The position numbers and the translations under genes are program-made. A stretch of DNA of 64,000 nt from Lutraria lutraria (taxonomy: Eukaryota; Mollusca; Bivalvia; Venerida; Mactridae). Where the stretch lies: positions 27,267,912 through 27,331,911 of the forward strand of contig OZ026848.1 of NCBI GenBank assembly GCA_964023205.1. Reading direction: 5' to 3'. The notes under the pieces were generated by a model. It saw nothing but the letters and a program-made list of their open reading frames with translations. It was not told where the DNA came from and did no database searches. Shown here one piece after another: positions 47,133 through 59,640 of this stretch (position 1 is its first letter; each line of letters opens with the position of its first letter).

Positions 47133-49230
47133 TGTATTTTGACTGGTAGATGATATAGACGATTTCTATGTTTACTGTATTTTGACTGGATGATATAGAC
47201 GATTTATATGTTTACTGTATTTTGACTGGATGATATAGACGATTTCTATGTTTACTGTATTTTGACTGGATGATATAGACGATTTATATGTTTACTGTAT
47301 TTTGACTGGATGATATAGACGATTTATATGTTTACTGTATTTTGACTGGTAGATGATATAGACGATTTATATGTTTACTGTATTTTGACTGGATGATATA
47401 GACGATTTATATGTTTACTGTATTTTGACTGGATGATATAGACGATTTATATGTTTACTGTATTTCGACTGGTAGATGATATAGACGATTTATATGTTTA
47501 CTGTATTTTGACTGGATGATATAGACGATTTATATGTTTACTGTATTTTGACTGGTAGATGATATAGACGATTTATATGTTTACTGTATTTTGACTGGAT
47601 GATATAGACGATTTATATGTTTACTGTATTTTGACTGGATTATATAGACGATTTATATGTTTACTGTATTTTGACTGGATGATATAGACGATTTATATGT
47701 TTACTGTATTTTGACTGGTAGATGATATAGACGATTTATATGTTTACTGTATTTTGACTGGATGATATAGACGATTTATATGTTTACTGTATTTTGACTG
47801 GTAGATGATATAGACGATTTCTATGTTTACTGTATTTAGACTGGATGATATAGACGATTTATATGTTTACTGTATTTTGACTGGTAGATGATAAAGACGA
47901 TTTATATGTTTACTGTATTTTGACTGGATGATATAGACGATTTCTATGTTTACTGTATTTTGACTGGATGATATAGACGATTTATATGTTTACTGTATTT
48001 TGACTGGTAGATGATATAGACGATTTATATGTTTACTGTATTTTGACTGGTAGATGATATAGACGATTTATATGTTTACTGTATTTTGACTGGATGATAT
48101 AGACGATTTCTATGTTTACTGTATTTTGACTGGATGATATAGACGATTTATATGTTTACTGTATTTTGACTGGTAGATGATATAGACGATTTATATGTTT
48201 ACTGTATTTTGACTGGTAGATGATATAGACGATTTCTATGTTTACTGTATTTTGACTGGATGATATAGACGATTTATATGTTTACTGTATTTTGACTGGA
48301 TGATATAGACGATTTATATGTTTACTGTATTTTGACTGGTAGATGATATAGACGATTTATATGTTTACTGTATTTTGACTGGTAGATGATATAGACGATT
48401 TATATGTTTACTGTATTTTGACTGGATGATATAGACGATTTATATGTTTACTGTATTTTGACTGGTAGATGATATAGACGATTTATATGTTTACTGTATT
48501 TTGACTGGATGATATAGACGATTTATATGTTTACTGTATTTTGACTGGATGATATAGACGATTTATATGTTTACTGTATTTTGACTGGATGATATAGACG
48601 ATTTATATGTTTACTGTATTTTGACTGGATGATATAGACGATTTATATGTTTACTGTATTTTGACTGGATGATATAGACGATTTATATGTTTACTGTATT
48701 TTGACTGGTAGATGATATAGACGATTTATATGTTTACTGTATTTTGACTGGTAGATGATATAGACGATTTATATGTTTACTGTATTTTGACTGGATGATA
48801 TAGACGATTTATATGTTTACTGTATTTTGACTGGATGATATAGACGATTTATATGTTTACTGTATTTTGACTGGTAGATGATATAGACGATTTATATGTT
48901 TACTGTATTTTGACTGGATGATATAGACGATTTCTATGTTTACTGTATTTTGATTGGATGATATAGACGATTTATATGTTTACTGTATTTTGACTGGTAG
49001 ATGATATAGACGATTTATATGTTTACTGTATTTTGACTGGATGATATAGACGATTTCTATGTTTACTGTATTTTGACTGGATGATATAGACGATTTATAT
49101 GTTTACTGTATTTTGACTGGATGATGATATAGACGATTTATATGTTTACTGTATTTTGACTGGTAGATGATATAGACGATTTATATGTTTACTGTATTTT
49201 GATTGGATGATATAGACGATTTATATGTTT
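47133..49230. repeat. 40/43-bp minisatellite A, expanded array (about 51 units)
   Basis: Same units as 41656-41980, mixing 40- and 43-bp forms and a/c variants (gatttAtatg / gatttCtatg). The final unit has gattgg in both copies, so the right edge is ancestral and growth was internal. Confidence 0.95.
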
Positions 49231-51826
49231 AGACTAATTTTCTTTATGTCTTCGATGTTTCATTTCAGTAGATTTATATCATGTCGGAATGACCCTTAAA
49301 GACGATTGCTACACTTTTCTATAGTTTTCACATAGCTATATAAGCAGCATGAAAACTGATCGTAGAATTTATTCAAACTTTGCATGATCATACAAATGTA
49401 TCATATGATAATAGAAACATTTCAAGCTAAATAATGGGGGGGGGGGGGGTCTCTCAAGAGATCTCGTTTTTAGTTATCTGCCCTTGAATTATTCATAACT
49501 GAGAAATTGTTGAAAAATGGCATCATACCAAAATAAACAAAATTAATTGAACTAGTTTCAAGAACAAACAAAACTGTTAAACATTAATCACTCGTATTTC
49601 TTGTTTAAGGTTAATATTATAATGTCATGGAAAATACAATGAACTAAAACTAATTTGATTTAATGACATACTAGTATATAATTGGACACCCTGTTCATAA
49701 ATAGATGACTGGTAATACAATCGAACATGTAGACATTGTCCTTTATTATGTTCTGTTAGCGTTCCGTTGTTCACATAATTATGTATTATGAAATGAACGC
49801 AGGAGAGTATCAGATCTCGAGCGAGGATAATACTGCAAGTTGTGCCAATTATGAGCTAATTGAACATTGTCACCTTTAGCAACTTACGTCATTAAGGTGA
49901 GAGAATGAATGGCAGAAATTGGAAAATATGCGCAAGTATGACCAGCGATAATAAAATTGTGCTGTCACATTGGAAAAACATTTTTGGAATCGCTACACTT
50001 CTTCCTGATTACATCGACACCTAGCTTCCAGCTAAAATCCTACGTTCTTTGGCGATTCGGATAAAAAATGACAAAATGTCAGAAGTCAATATTTGCTTGT
50101 TACAAATGACACGTTCGCATGATCTGAAAACTTGTCCTGGTAATGTTGCATTCCAAACTAAATGTTGTTAAAATAGTCTGAATTAAGGCCCTAGAGATAC
50201 GAAAGCACTTCTAGAAAAAAGAAAACCACCCCACCTTCCGCTAAAATACCATTCAACAAATAGGAACATGCAAATAATTGGAGGACAAAGCACAATCTCC
50301 GGAGAGTACCGCCCTAGAATGAACTTTGTAACAGGGTGTTAATCTAGTTTTTAGGGCCCAACCGCTCACTTGAACAATACATAAATAAATTAGATAAAAA
50401 ATACAAAAAATGTTCGACTTTGTGCGTAACGTAACTAACGTTCGATCAAGATGTCACCTCTTCAGTATCTAATATATCATTAAGTGACCCAAGATATGTC
50501 CTTCTTTCAATATGTTTCATCAATGGAAACGGGTTACGATTTATTACCTCCTGTTTTATCATCTTAGATAACAGTTTAAGAGGGTTCTTTGTTAGAGATC
50601 AGAGAATTGTATCGTTTATCAAAGTCTCCTGCCTTTGATGTTCATTATCTGGTGAGAATGATGTTGCAGGATGATAGATTGGGTGTATTAGTTTCGGTTC
50701 AAGTTTTCTAATGGCATTCAGCATCATGTCTCTATATTTTGTTTAATATCCAAGTTTCTGAAACATAAAAACGAATGAATATTTTTGGTAATATTTCAAA
50801 CTGTCTAGCGTGCCCGTATAATATTGTTCAATAACGTTATCGATAATCCAGTCTTGTAAAACCATTCGTATTCTAATAAGGAAAAATTAACACGTTTGAA
50901 AATATTTTTGTTTTCATTTGTGGAGTATGCATATTGGGTGTGGATCGCCTTATTTACAATATTTCTTATACATGTATAATCATGTCTCTTTGTTTATATA
51001 TTGGTTTTTATGACTAAAGACGTGTACGTGCCGATTTGTCAGTAAACTAAAACGGAATTAATTCTCTTGAAACACGTCATTGTTGTGTCATCTGATTGTG
51101 TACTTGTTGTATATAATAACAAGTATAGTTCATTATGTTGATTGGGTTATCTAGATATCGACCAGCATGACCATTGTCTGCTTATTAGTTTGTACATTCT
51201 GATAGAGGAATATTAATGCAGTATTCGGTCGAAGAACTATATAATACTATTTGCTAGAATTACGGATGACGAACCATAATACAAACTTTCAATAATCAAG
51301 AACATAAGTTAGAGGTACCCGATCCTTATGAATTCTGACATTCAAGCATAATTGATTAATTATCACATTTCAACCATACAACATTTTGAAATGTTGAACC
51401 TGGGTCAGTTAAATCCGACTTTTTATTATGAAGGGAGGTAATATTTCTAACTAGTACTCTCCCTTTTCTATGATTATATAGCATTTTTATTTCCATGTTT
51501 ACAAATTCCAAAATTACACAATTAGAAGAAAGCTCACGATGCATGATTAATAAATTATTCATTATACATAGGCAATGGAAATATACATGAGTTAAAGGGC
51601 TAGAAATGAATACTTGTATTAGGGTCCACATGTAATCCTTAACAACATTCTTTTGAGTCTAAATAATCGGTCTTAGGATTGAGGTCGTCTTATTATCAGG
51701 TTGAAACATAGAAAAACCGATCTGAAAATGGGCGGTCGTTATGAAGAGGCGGTCTTAATACCCTGGTAGTTGTTTGGAGTGTTTTATTGTTGGGAAGGTA
51801 TTTCAAAACCGTAAAACAATATGCAA

Positions 51827-54800
51827 TGTGGGGAATCCACGTGACCTAGTGACGTCACAAAGTTATCGTAACAAGCGCGTTTTCTGTCGTTCGAACTAGG
51901 AAAACATCACGTAAGTGTTTTATTTTTCGTTTTCTGCTAAAACCACATAACTGCTGCAACTCCTTGCATAAAGAGTCACCTCCGGTTCAGAGTTTTGTCA
52001 CTGTGGGCCGTCTACTTTTTTTGTCCAACCCGTTCGACAGTGTTGTGAAAATGAGCGTTATTTTTACAAGAACATTTTAGAAATTGACTAAACCCACACA
52101 AACCACGCATAAAAGCAATTTGGCATACACTTTGATTGTCCGCATGTTTTGATATGTGCAAATATGCTTAGTGTTTGGGTTCACTTCATTTAGAATTATT
52201 CTAAAATAATGTTTTTGCTATAAGCAGAGTTAAATCACGTTATCAAGGCGATTTTGAAATGCTATTGCTTCAATGATAAATGATAATACAAGTAAAAGAC
52301 TAAAAGACGAAGAAATATACCAGCTAATGGTGAGACGAAGTGCGATGTACCGCATACTTAAAAAGATACATTTGTTGTTGCTTCAATAACTTTGAAAGTC
52401 GAGACAGGAATGCTTTCAAGAACGGTGTGCTTGGAGTGCGGTTGGACGGTGGGGCAAGACGGAACGAGAGCAAGATGCTATTCACCTTGAAGATGGGACT
52501 TGATATATAATGTGGACTGATTTCAATGCCAAATACCTATGGTAGTACAGTAAATTCTCTTCCAAGAAACACATGTTTATGAATGTTATTTTACAGATGA
52601 CAATATATTTGTAATACATGTTTATTGTATTATATGATCATGTTAAATGATTATGTTGTATGATACTGACTGCATGTGTGTAAGTAACGTGTATAAAATG
52701 GCTATATCTCTACACTGAATGCATTTTTGTTGATGTATACAATGAATATATAGAATAAACCGAACTGATTTGTCTACAGGTAAGTAAACATCGACATACT
52801 CTTGATTACAAGTGCTTCAATAATTGAATACTTGTTGTTTAATTTATGCTCAATAATTATTTTAAAAAAGCAACAAAGACGAGTTGTGACTTAAATAGAA
52901 AAATTGTGCAACACGAAACATTTAGACACACAATTATGACCTTATGACCAGAGTTTATTAATATAAAATGAAGTTGTTTAAGTTCAAAAGCGTGTTTGTA
53001 ATGTTAGTTTACGAAGGTGTGATACAGTTATACCTTATAAGGCTTTGTATAGATTGTGTTAATACCCGGGGCACAAATATTACAATATGGACGTAAGTTA
53101 AAGCATGTTTTGAATTTTTAGTGTATATCTATTAAATTGTTCAGTATTTTGTTACTCAAATAAAAAGGCACTAAGTATAATTCATCATTAACCAGCCCAT
53201 GAAAAAACATTACAATAAATACTAAAATAGATTTATTAGACATACCTTAAGTATAAAATATACATATTCTAAAGTTGTTTACTAGCATTTACACAGTGGT
53301 ATAAAAGGTGTTAAAATTATTTTATTCTTATCATTTCATGAACAGGTGTATAGCGAATCTCTTGGTAGAGTCGCACATACGCCCTTGTTTTTTAGTTTGT
53401 GTCTTGCTATTCTCACGACACCGTTTGTAAATCAAACGACGTGTTATTCTCACGACACCGTTTTGCAAATAAAACGACGTGTTATTCTCACGACACCGAT
53501 TTGCAAATAAAACGACGTGCTATTTTTACGACACCGTTTTGGAAATAAAACGACGTGTTATTCTCACGACACCGTTAGTAAATAAAACGACATGTTATTC
53601 TCATGACACCGTTTTGCAAATATAACGACGTGTTATTCTCACGACACCGTTAGTAAATAAAACGACGTGTTATTCTCACGACACCGTTTTGCAAATATAA
53701 CGACGTGTTATTCTCACGACACCGTTAGTAAATAAAACGACGTGCTATTCTCACGACACCGTAAGTAAATAATACGACGTGTTATTCTCACGACACCGTT
53801 TTGCAAATATAACGACGTGTTATTCTCACGACACCGTTTTGCAAATATAACGACGTGTTATTCTCACGACACCGTTAGTAAATAAAACGACGTGTTATTC
53901 TCACGACACCGTTTTGCAAATATAACGACGTGTTATTCTCACGACACCGTTAGTAAATAAAACGACGTGTTATTCTCACGACACCGTAAGTAAATAAAAC
54001 GACGTGTTATTCTCACGACACCGTTTTGCAAATATAACGATGTGTTATTCTCACGACACCGTTAGTAAATATAACGACGTGTTATTCTCACGACACCGTT
54101 AGTAAATAAAACGACGTGTTATTCTCACGACACCGTTAGTAAATAAAACGACGTGTTATTCTCACGACACCGTGAGTAAATAAAACGACGTGTTATTCTC
54201 ACGACACCGTTAGTAAATAAAACGACGTGTTATTCTCACGACACCGTTAGTAAATAAAACGACGTGTTATTCTCACGACACCGTTAGTAAATAAAACGAC
54301 GTGTTATTCTCACGACACCGTTTTGCAAATATAACGACGTGTTATTCTCACGACACCGTTAGTAAATAAAGCGACGTGTTATTCTCACGACACCGTTAGT
54401 AAATAAAACGACGTGTTATTCTCACGACACCGTTTTGCAAATATAACGATGTGTTATTCTCACGACACCGTTAGTAAATAAAACGACGTGTTATTCTCAC
54501 GGCACCGTTAGTAAATAAAACGACGTGCTATTCTCACGACACCGTTAGTAAATCATACGCCGTGCTATTCTCACGACACCGTTAGTAAAATAAAACGACG
54601 TGTTATTCTCACGACACCGTTAGTAAATAAAATGACGTTTTCTTCTCACGACACCGTTAATATATAAAACGACGTGTTATTCTCACGACACCGTTTTGCA
54701 ATAAAACGACGTGTTATTCTCACGACACCGTTTTGCAAATAAAACGACGTGTTATTCTCACGACACCGTTAGTAAATCATACGCCGTGCTATTCTCACGA

Positions 54801-55833
54801 CACCGTTAGTAAAATAAAACGACGTGTTATTCTCACGACACCGTTAGTATATAAAACGACGTGTTATTCTCACGACACCGTTTTGCAAATAAAAGGACGT
54901 GTTATTCTTACGACAATGATATTATTAGAGTTATTTCCCTTCATTGCATCAAAGTCTTTGGGAATAACCCATTCTTCAAAGATTAAAGGTAAAGGAACAC
55001 TTATTTCAATGAAAACTCATGGGAAAAAGATGCCATATACACAATATCAATACACATGTCTGCACCCACAATTTTAAAGCAATTTAAATTTGAAACTAAA
55101 ATAGTAAATGCAAAGCAGCTATAATATTTTATGATCACCTTTTCAATGGTTTAAGTACGTTAAAGTACCTAATAAACTCTTAAGATGCGGAACTTATATT
55201 CAAACATTTTAGTATGGTTGCTATGAAACATGATGTGTCAGTGAAACATTATGCTTTACCACAATGTGTCAAGGTTAATGTGTCATTTTGCAAGACAGAA
55301 TTATTAATATTTTTTTTATTGTAATACAATTCATTGTTTCTATTATCTATACATATTATAGTATGTTGTTGTATATGTTATGTAAATGCTTATTATTTAT
55401 ACTTGATGCAAATAATATTTCCAAATCGTCTTGTAACGATAACGTGATTTAACTATACTGTTCTTAAGATCATTCTAAATAGTACACACGTATCAAACAT
55501 GCGGACAATCGAAGTGTATGCCAAATTGCTAATATGCCATTTGGTTCGAATGGGTTAAATAAGTAGTTAAGTCAATTCCTAAAATGGTCCTGTAAAAATA
55601 ACGCTCATTTTCACAACACTGTCAAACGGTTTGGACAAGAAAAGTAAAAGGGCCTTCAGTGACAAAACTCTGAAACGGAGGTGGTTCTTTATGCAAGGAG
55701 TTTCAACAGTTATGTGGTCTTAACAGAAAACAATAAATAAAGGATTTACATGGTGTTTTCCTAGTTCGAATGACAGAAAACGCGCTTGTTACGATAACTT
55801 AGTGACGTCACTAGGTCACGTGGATTCCCCACA
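51827..55833. mobile_element. 4.0-kb element with long (about 400 bp) terminal inverted repeats
   Basis: The left arm 51827-52244 starts TGTGGGGAATCCACGTGACC. The right arm 55438-55833 is its diverged reverse complement and ends in the matching outer sequence. Each arm has an E-box (cacgtg) next to a CRE palindrome (51850 and 55803). The interior is AT-rich DNA plus the 37-bp minisatellite B, with no transposase. The arm in copy 1 starts at 44568, but its right arm is outside the duplicated segment. No clean target duplication found. It is probably a non-autonomous fold-back type DNA element. Confidence 0.7.
53414..54915. repeat. 37/38-bp minisatellite B, expanded array (about 40 units)
   Basis: Two unit types are interspersed: one with ccgttttgcaaatataacg (38 bp) and one with ccgttagtaaataaaacg (37 bp). 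Only the first type is in copy 1, so the second arose or spread after the duplication, or lay beyond the duplicated part. The 114-codon frame 54733-55077 is read through the array and is not a gene. Confidence 0.95.
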
Positions 55834-56519
55834 TCGATATGGGTCATAATGGATTTTGTGCAGAGAAAACGAATGAATGAGATGCTACATTTACCAAGAT
55901 TGAACACGTGCACATTATAGAACAACGCACTGTATCTGGGCTCATCGTTGGTTGACTAATAGTGATATCATGTGTCACTGTTACAAAAATGTCGAAGATT
56001 TGATTTTGAAACAATATCCCTAAGGCATTTGGGAAATTAAGTTTTTATATATATATGGCAGAAATTACATGGAAAAATGACGGACAAAATACGCGAGAAG
56101 ACACTTCTGCAACCGATGTTGATGACTGCTTGAGCCCAATTCAGAATACCTATAAATCAAGAAAATGTTTAATTAAGAAAAAAGGGCTTGCCATTACATT
56201 CGTACTTTTAATTGTTTTAATGGAATGTTGAGAGCTGTAGTATATATACAAGCAAATTATGTGAAATAGTCATATAATCAGAGTTTATTTTCTTATCGCC
56301 CTGGTCGATAACAAACATGCGGTTGATTGAAGCATGTAAGAATATCTTCACTGCGATATTCCTACATTTATTTTGACTATCATGACGAATCACATTTTAA
56401 TCAAAATTGTACAAAATCTATTTAGTGATCCAAAGCACAAATTATGATTATGCATATGAAAGGACTTATATTTACTAGTTGCACTTATGGAACGCCTCCG
56501 CTGACTTAAATCGTGCATT
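55834..56519. other. AT-rich intergenic DNA
   Basis: No feature that I can support. Confidence 0.4.
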
Positions 56520-56579
56520 TTCAACTCGTCATGTATGAAACTAAGTTTGTTACGTTCACTAAGCAAATTGTAATGCATA

Positions 56580-56725
56580 ATTGTCATTCTTCCAATGCAA
56601 AATGCACTTCGTCATGTGGAAATATCAATTCGTTGTGTGCAATTGTCAATTCGTTGTGTGCAAAAATCATTCCAATTGTGTGCAAAGTTTATTTCGTTGT
56701 GTGCAAAAGTCATTTCGTAATGACG
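56580..56725. repeat. Degenerate repeat of about 21 bp
   Basis: About six decayed copies of a word like caattcgttgtgtgcaaa (for example at 56626, 56647 and 56690). Frames of 79-86 codons that cross it are by-products. Confidence 0.6.
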
Positions 56726-56896
56726 TCCAGGAGCCTGTTAAGCGGACATATCATAAGGACGATTGCATTTTAAAACATAATTACCTTGTTAACAGTACAT
56801 ATTTCAGACATTATCTTTGACAATTTAACTTAGTTTCTCAAAACAAACAACAGGTCAGTTTTCTATTTACAAACTAGGGTTAGCAAGATTTTTTAA

Positions 56897-57768
56897 GTAA
56901 CAGGATTAACTAATGTCTCCAAAGTCAGGGAACTGATTGAAAGGGATGACAGATATACGATTCGCGATGTTGCCAAAGCTGTTGACCTTTCACTATCGAG
57001 AGTAAATTTCATTCTGAAGAGTATTTTTGAAGTACGAAATATTAATACCATATGGATACCCCCTCTATTGACAGATGATAAAAAAGGGTACGCGTATAAA
57101 CGGCAAAACAACTGCTCAAAAAGTTTCCAAATTTCAACTATAGTCAATTTGCAAACATTAATACTGGTAACGAAACATGGTTTCATTATATCAAGACGGT
57201 TAGGAAAACTGGAAACAAGATATGGCTTATCAAACGCATTAAGCGGCATGTAGTTGTCAAAAGGGCAATGAGCAAAGACGGCCATCTATGCCATATTCTT
57301 CTCATGTGAAGGAATAGCCAAACAAATGTTTATGCCTAATGGCAAACGTGGCACGTGGTCGGTATTACCGTGATGTTGCACTAAGCTCAAGATATATGAT
57401 CAAAAACGATGCAGTTGACGGCTTTCAACATGCTTGCCTACTCCATGATAATGCTCCAGCACATTCATATGGTATTGTAAACCAGAAGTCGGAGAAGGTA
57501 ACCGTCTGCATGGTCGCTCACACCGTACTCACCAGATATTGCTCCCTGCGACTTTTTCCGTTTTCAAAAACTGAAAAAGTTCTTATCTGGTCGTCGATAT
57601 CACTCCAGACAAACCCTTGGCTCATCTGTTTGTCAGTGTATTTGAGGTATATCCAAATCAGCCATCCGTGACGCATTTCATAAATGTATTCACAGACTGA
57701 AATTTTATATTTCTAACCACGGGGAATACTTTGAGAGGATGGAAAGTTATTTTGACGGTTCTTTTTAA
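56897..57768 (+). pseudogene. Mariner-family transposase relic
   Basis: Pieces in order: an HTH-like segment (RYTIRDVAKAVDLSLSRVNF), the linker PPLLTDDKKGYAYKRQ, the first catalytic block as TGNETWFHYI where the family has GDETW (Asp to Asn at 57169-57171), RGRYYRDV, the second Asp in LLHDNAPAHS (57447), the third in TPYSPDIAPCDFF (57535), and the C-terminal HRLKFYISNHGEYFERM ending in TAA at 57768. The blocks lie in different frames: at least three frameshifts (about 57120-57150, 57290-57340 and 57490-57520), plus an in-frame TGA at 57643. In the intact family this enzyme cuts and pastes at TA sites with a DD34D active site. Here it is dead by lost catalytic residue, frameshifts and stop. 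Flanking TIRs were not found. Confidence 0.9.
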
Positions 57769-58296
57769 AATATTACACAATACACATTACTTATCGAACA
57801 TCCTCGTACGTTCCAAATACTTGGGATTAATTTGCTTTACCATAAATATCAATTACGTGAAGTAATTATACACCACCGACAGGCGTCACCGAAGCCAGAC
57901 GTTATAATTATATAAGTTCCATTTTCAAGTTTCCATGATGGAACTTTAATTTTTCTCATAAGACATGAACGGTTTGATGTTGATATTCGCTCTTGAAAGA
58001 TTGCGTTGGTGCTTGTAATAAATCGATGGGTGCATTATGGAAATAAATAACTACGTGTTACCTGGAAGTCGTGTAGTACATGTATCTTACCCTTTTGAGA
58101 CCACTTGATAAATAAATGATTGCATAATGTCACTTTAGGTGTGGCTGTGGTCATATGTGTTGAGCACTGAATGTTAAACCAAAAGTCTATACAATATGTA
58201 CAGTAAAGGTATTTGATAACTGGTATAGATAGAGGGTTTTTTTGCACACGAAGTGATCGAAGTCCAACAGTGAGAAACTAAAATGTTATCAAAACT
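57769..58296. other. AT-rich spacer upstream of MINDY3
   Basis: No feature that I can support. Confidence 0.4.
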
Positions 58297-58474
58297 TTAA
58301 AAATAGTTCATTGTCATGTTTAAAATAGTTCTTGCCAAAACGGATCTTGTACGGGAAGAAGTTTGAACAAAACGAGTCATTTCATACTCAGTGAGAAAAG
58401 ACTTCAATTCTGAACACTGTTCAAAAGGGATCAACCACGGGCTTAGACGAAACTTTCTTTTACCTTGTGTGAAT
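58297..58474 (-). CDS. Possible terminal exon on the opposite strand of MINDY3
   Basis: On the minus strand a good acceptor (aacattgtcttacag) opens a 58-codon frame, FTQGKRKFRLSPWLIPFEQC onward, ending NMTMNYF and TAA at 58299-58297. Composition is protein-like, but no family is recognised. Any upstream exons would have to lie inside the MINDY3 locus on the other strand, which is unusual and lowers confidence. It could be an exon remnant or chance. Confidence 0.28.
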
Positions 58475-58683
58475 CTGTAAGACAATGTTAAATCATTTTG
58501 TTTACCCTCATTCTATAAATAAATATTCAGCGTATGAAATGCGTGATTAATTTGATCTTGGATAATACATAACATCTAGAACCACTGATCAATGTGATTT
58601 ACGCACCATCGTAAACCGATACTTTTCGTATCATTATTTTGTTCTTTTTGTCTAAAAAGTATCGTTGGGGTATTATAAAGAAA

Positions 58684-58710
58684 ATGGCTTCCATTTTCGC
58701 ATATTTTTAA
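58684..58710 (+). promoter_or_regulatory. Short upstream ORF and YY1-like word in the MINDY3 leader
   Basis: ATG GCT TCC ... TAA encodes an 8-residue peptide (MASIFAYF) that ends 31 nt before the MINDY3 start. The surrounding aaaatggc also fits a YY1-type site, often found near start sites. If the transcript begins upstream, this uORF could dampen translation. The transcription start is not known. Confidence 0.4.
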
Positions 58711-58741
58711 ACAGGTTTTGTTTTTCTGATGTTATGATATA

Positions 58742-58847
58742 ATGGCCGAAGGGAATGATCGATTGGATGAGGGCGTGTTATCAGACGTAAAAGAATTTCT
58801 TTGGGGAAATGATCTTAAGGAGGAAGTGTTCACAAGATGGACGCAAG
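58742..58847 (+). CDS. MINDY3: MINDY-3 deubiquitinase, exon 1
   Basis: The ATG at 58742 opens MAEGNDRLDEGVLSDVKEFL, then VFTRWTQ, with the donor CAAG|gtagtc at 58847 in phase 1. It continues exactly in frame into the exon at 62769 to give RWTQGFVFSE, a junction typical of MINDY-3 (FAM188A/CARP). MINDY enzymes are cysteine proteases that trim ubiquitin chains with a preference for K48 linkages. MINDY-3 is one of the more divergent members. The start is chosen as the only in-frame ATG before the conserved FLWG...RWTQG region. The N-terminus is slightly longer than in vertebrates as far as I recall. Confidence 0.92.
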
Positions 58848-59429
58848 GTAGTCTAATTTAGAATGAAACAAATTTCGGATAGAATGTTTCGGATACATAA
58901 GTTTCTAGTTTTATTTCATGAAGGTTGTCAACTTGTGCTAGTGTTGTCAATTAATCCGAGCCATAGAAGTTTAAAATTATGAGTTTTGGGAATTTTGTTT
59001 CTATTCATATATATATATATTACTTTCTTTTTTTTCTATTACAGAACTGCACTGTCCTTATTTTTAACATTTAAACTTTAAGGTATCTGGCTTGGATGTC
59101 AGGTCAAATCAAGTTTCACCAATTTATAGATTTAAAAACTAAACCATAATTATATACTAAAATAAACCCACTGTATAAAGTGCATTGCAAGTGATTTTAA
59201 ACAAATATTACATTTTATTGGTCTCCTATAAACCAATATAGCACGTAATTTACACATTTTTGAACAACGATAACTACTCTGTATAGGAATATATTACAAC
59301 AAGTAGCCTTAAAATGACTATAAATTTATAAAGCAGGGAACCATGCCTCAGTTTTTTTTATAAAGTACTCCGTTCGTTAGATATTTGACTTTAAAGAAAT
59401 TCCGTACCCAGAACCCCGCTGTTTATTAT

Positions 59430-59640
59430 GTAATACTCCATACAGTACACGCAAGGTGGGTTTTCCTTTTTCCACCCGTCACAGTGGCGACGACTCTGGG
59501 TCGCAAAATTTGCCACCGTGAATCCACCCAGATTCACCCAGATCTTTAAATTACGGTGGACGGCCACGGTGACCATTGCCACCGTGATCCACGGTGACAA
59601 CTCAAATTACGGTGACAACATGGTGGCGACACGATCTAAT
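59430..59640. repeat. CACGGTG/CACCGTG-rich island
   Basis: It starts tacagtacacgcaaggtggg and holds many copies of ccaccgtg, cacggtg and ggtgacaac in both orientations. Related stretches are at 59938-60150 and 61528-61600, so the word-rich block is part of a dispersed repeat. Open frames here (for example 59391-59600 and 59518-59751) are by-products. Confidence 0.7.

Larger units (their letters stand above)
46233..53548 (+). repeat. Tandem segmental duplication, copy 2 (about 7.3 kb)
   Basis: Direct repeat of 40787-46225. The extra length is almost all in minisatellite A (2.1 kb against 0.3 kb). Copy 2 also carries the 25-bp MITE insertion at 47083-47123 and a G14 run at 49436-49449 where copy 1 has G5. 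It keeps about 55 bp (near 51945) that copy 1 lost; the right inverted repeat at 55.7 kb also has that segment, so the loss happened in copy 1. Confidence 0.95.

Noticed and set aside
54733..55077. 114-codon frame with repeated HDTV peptide
   Set aside because: Read through the 37-bp minisatellite. Unit length is not a multiple of 3.
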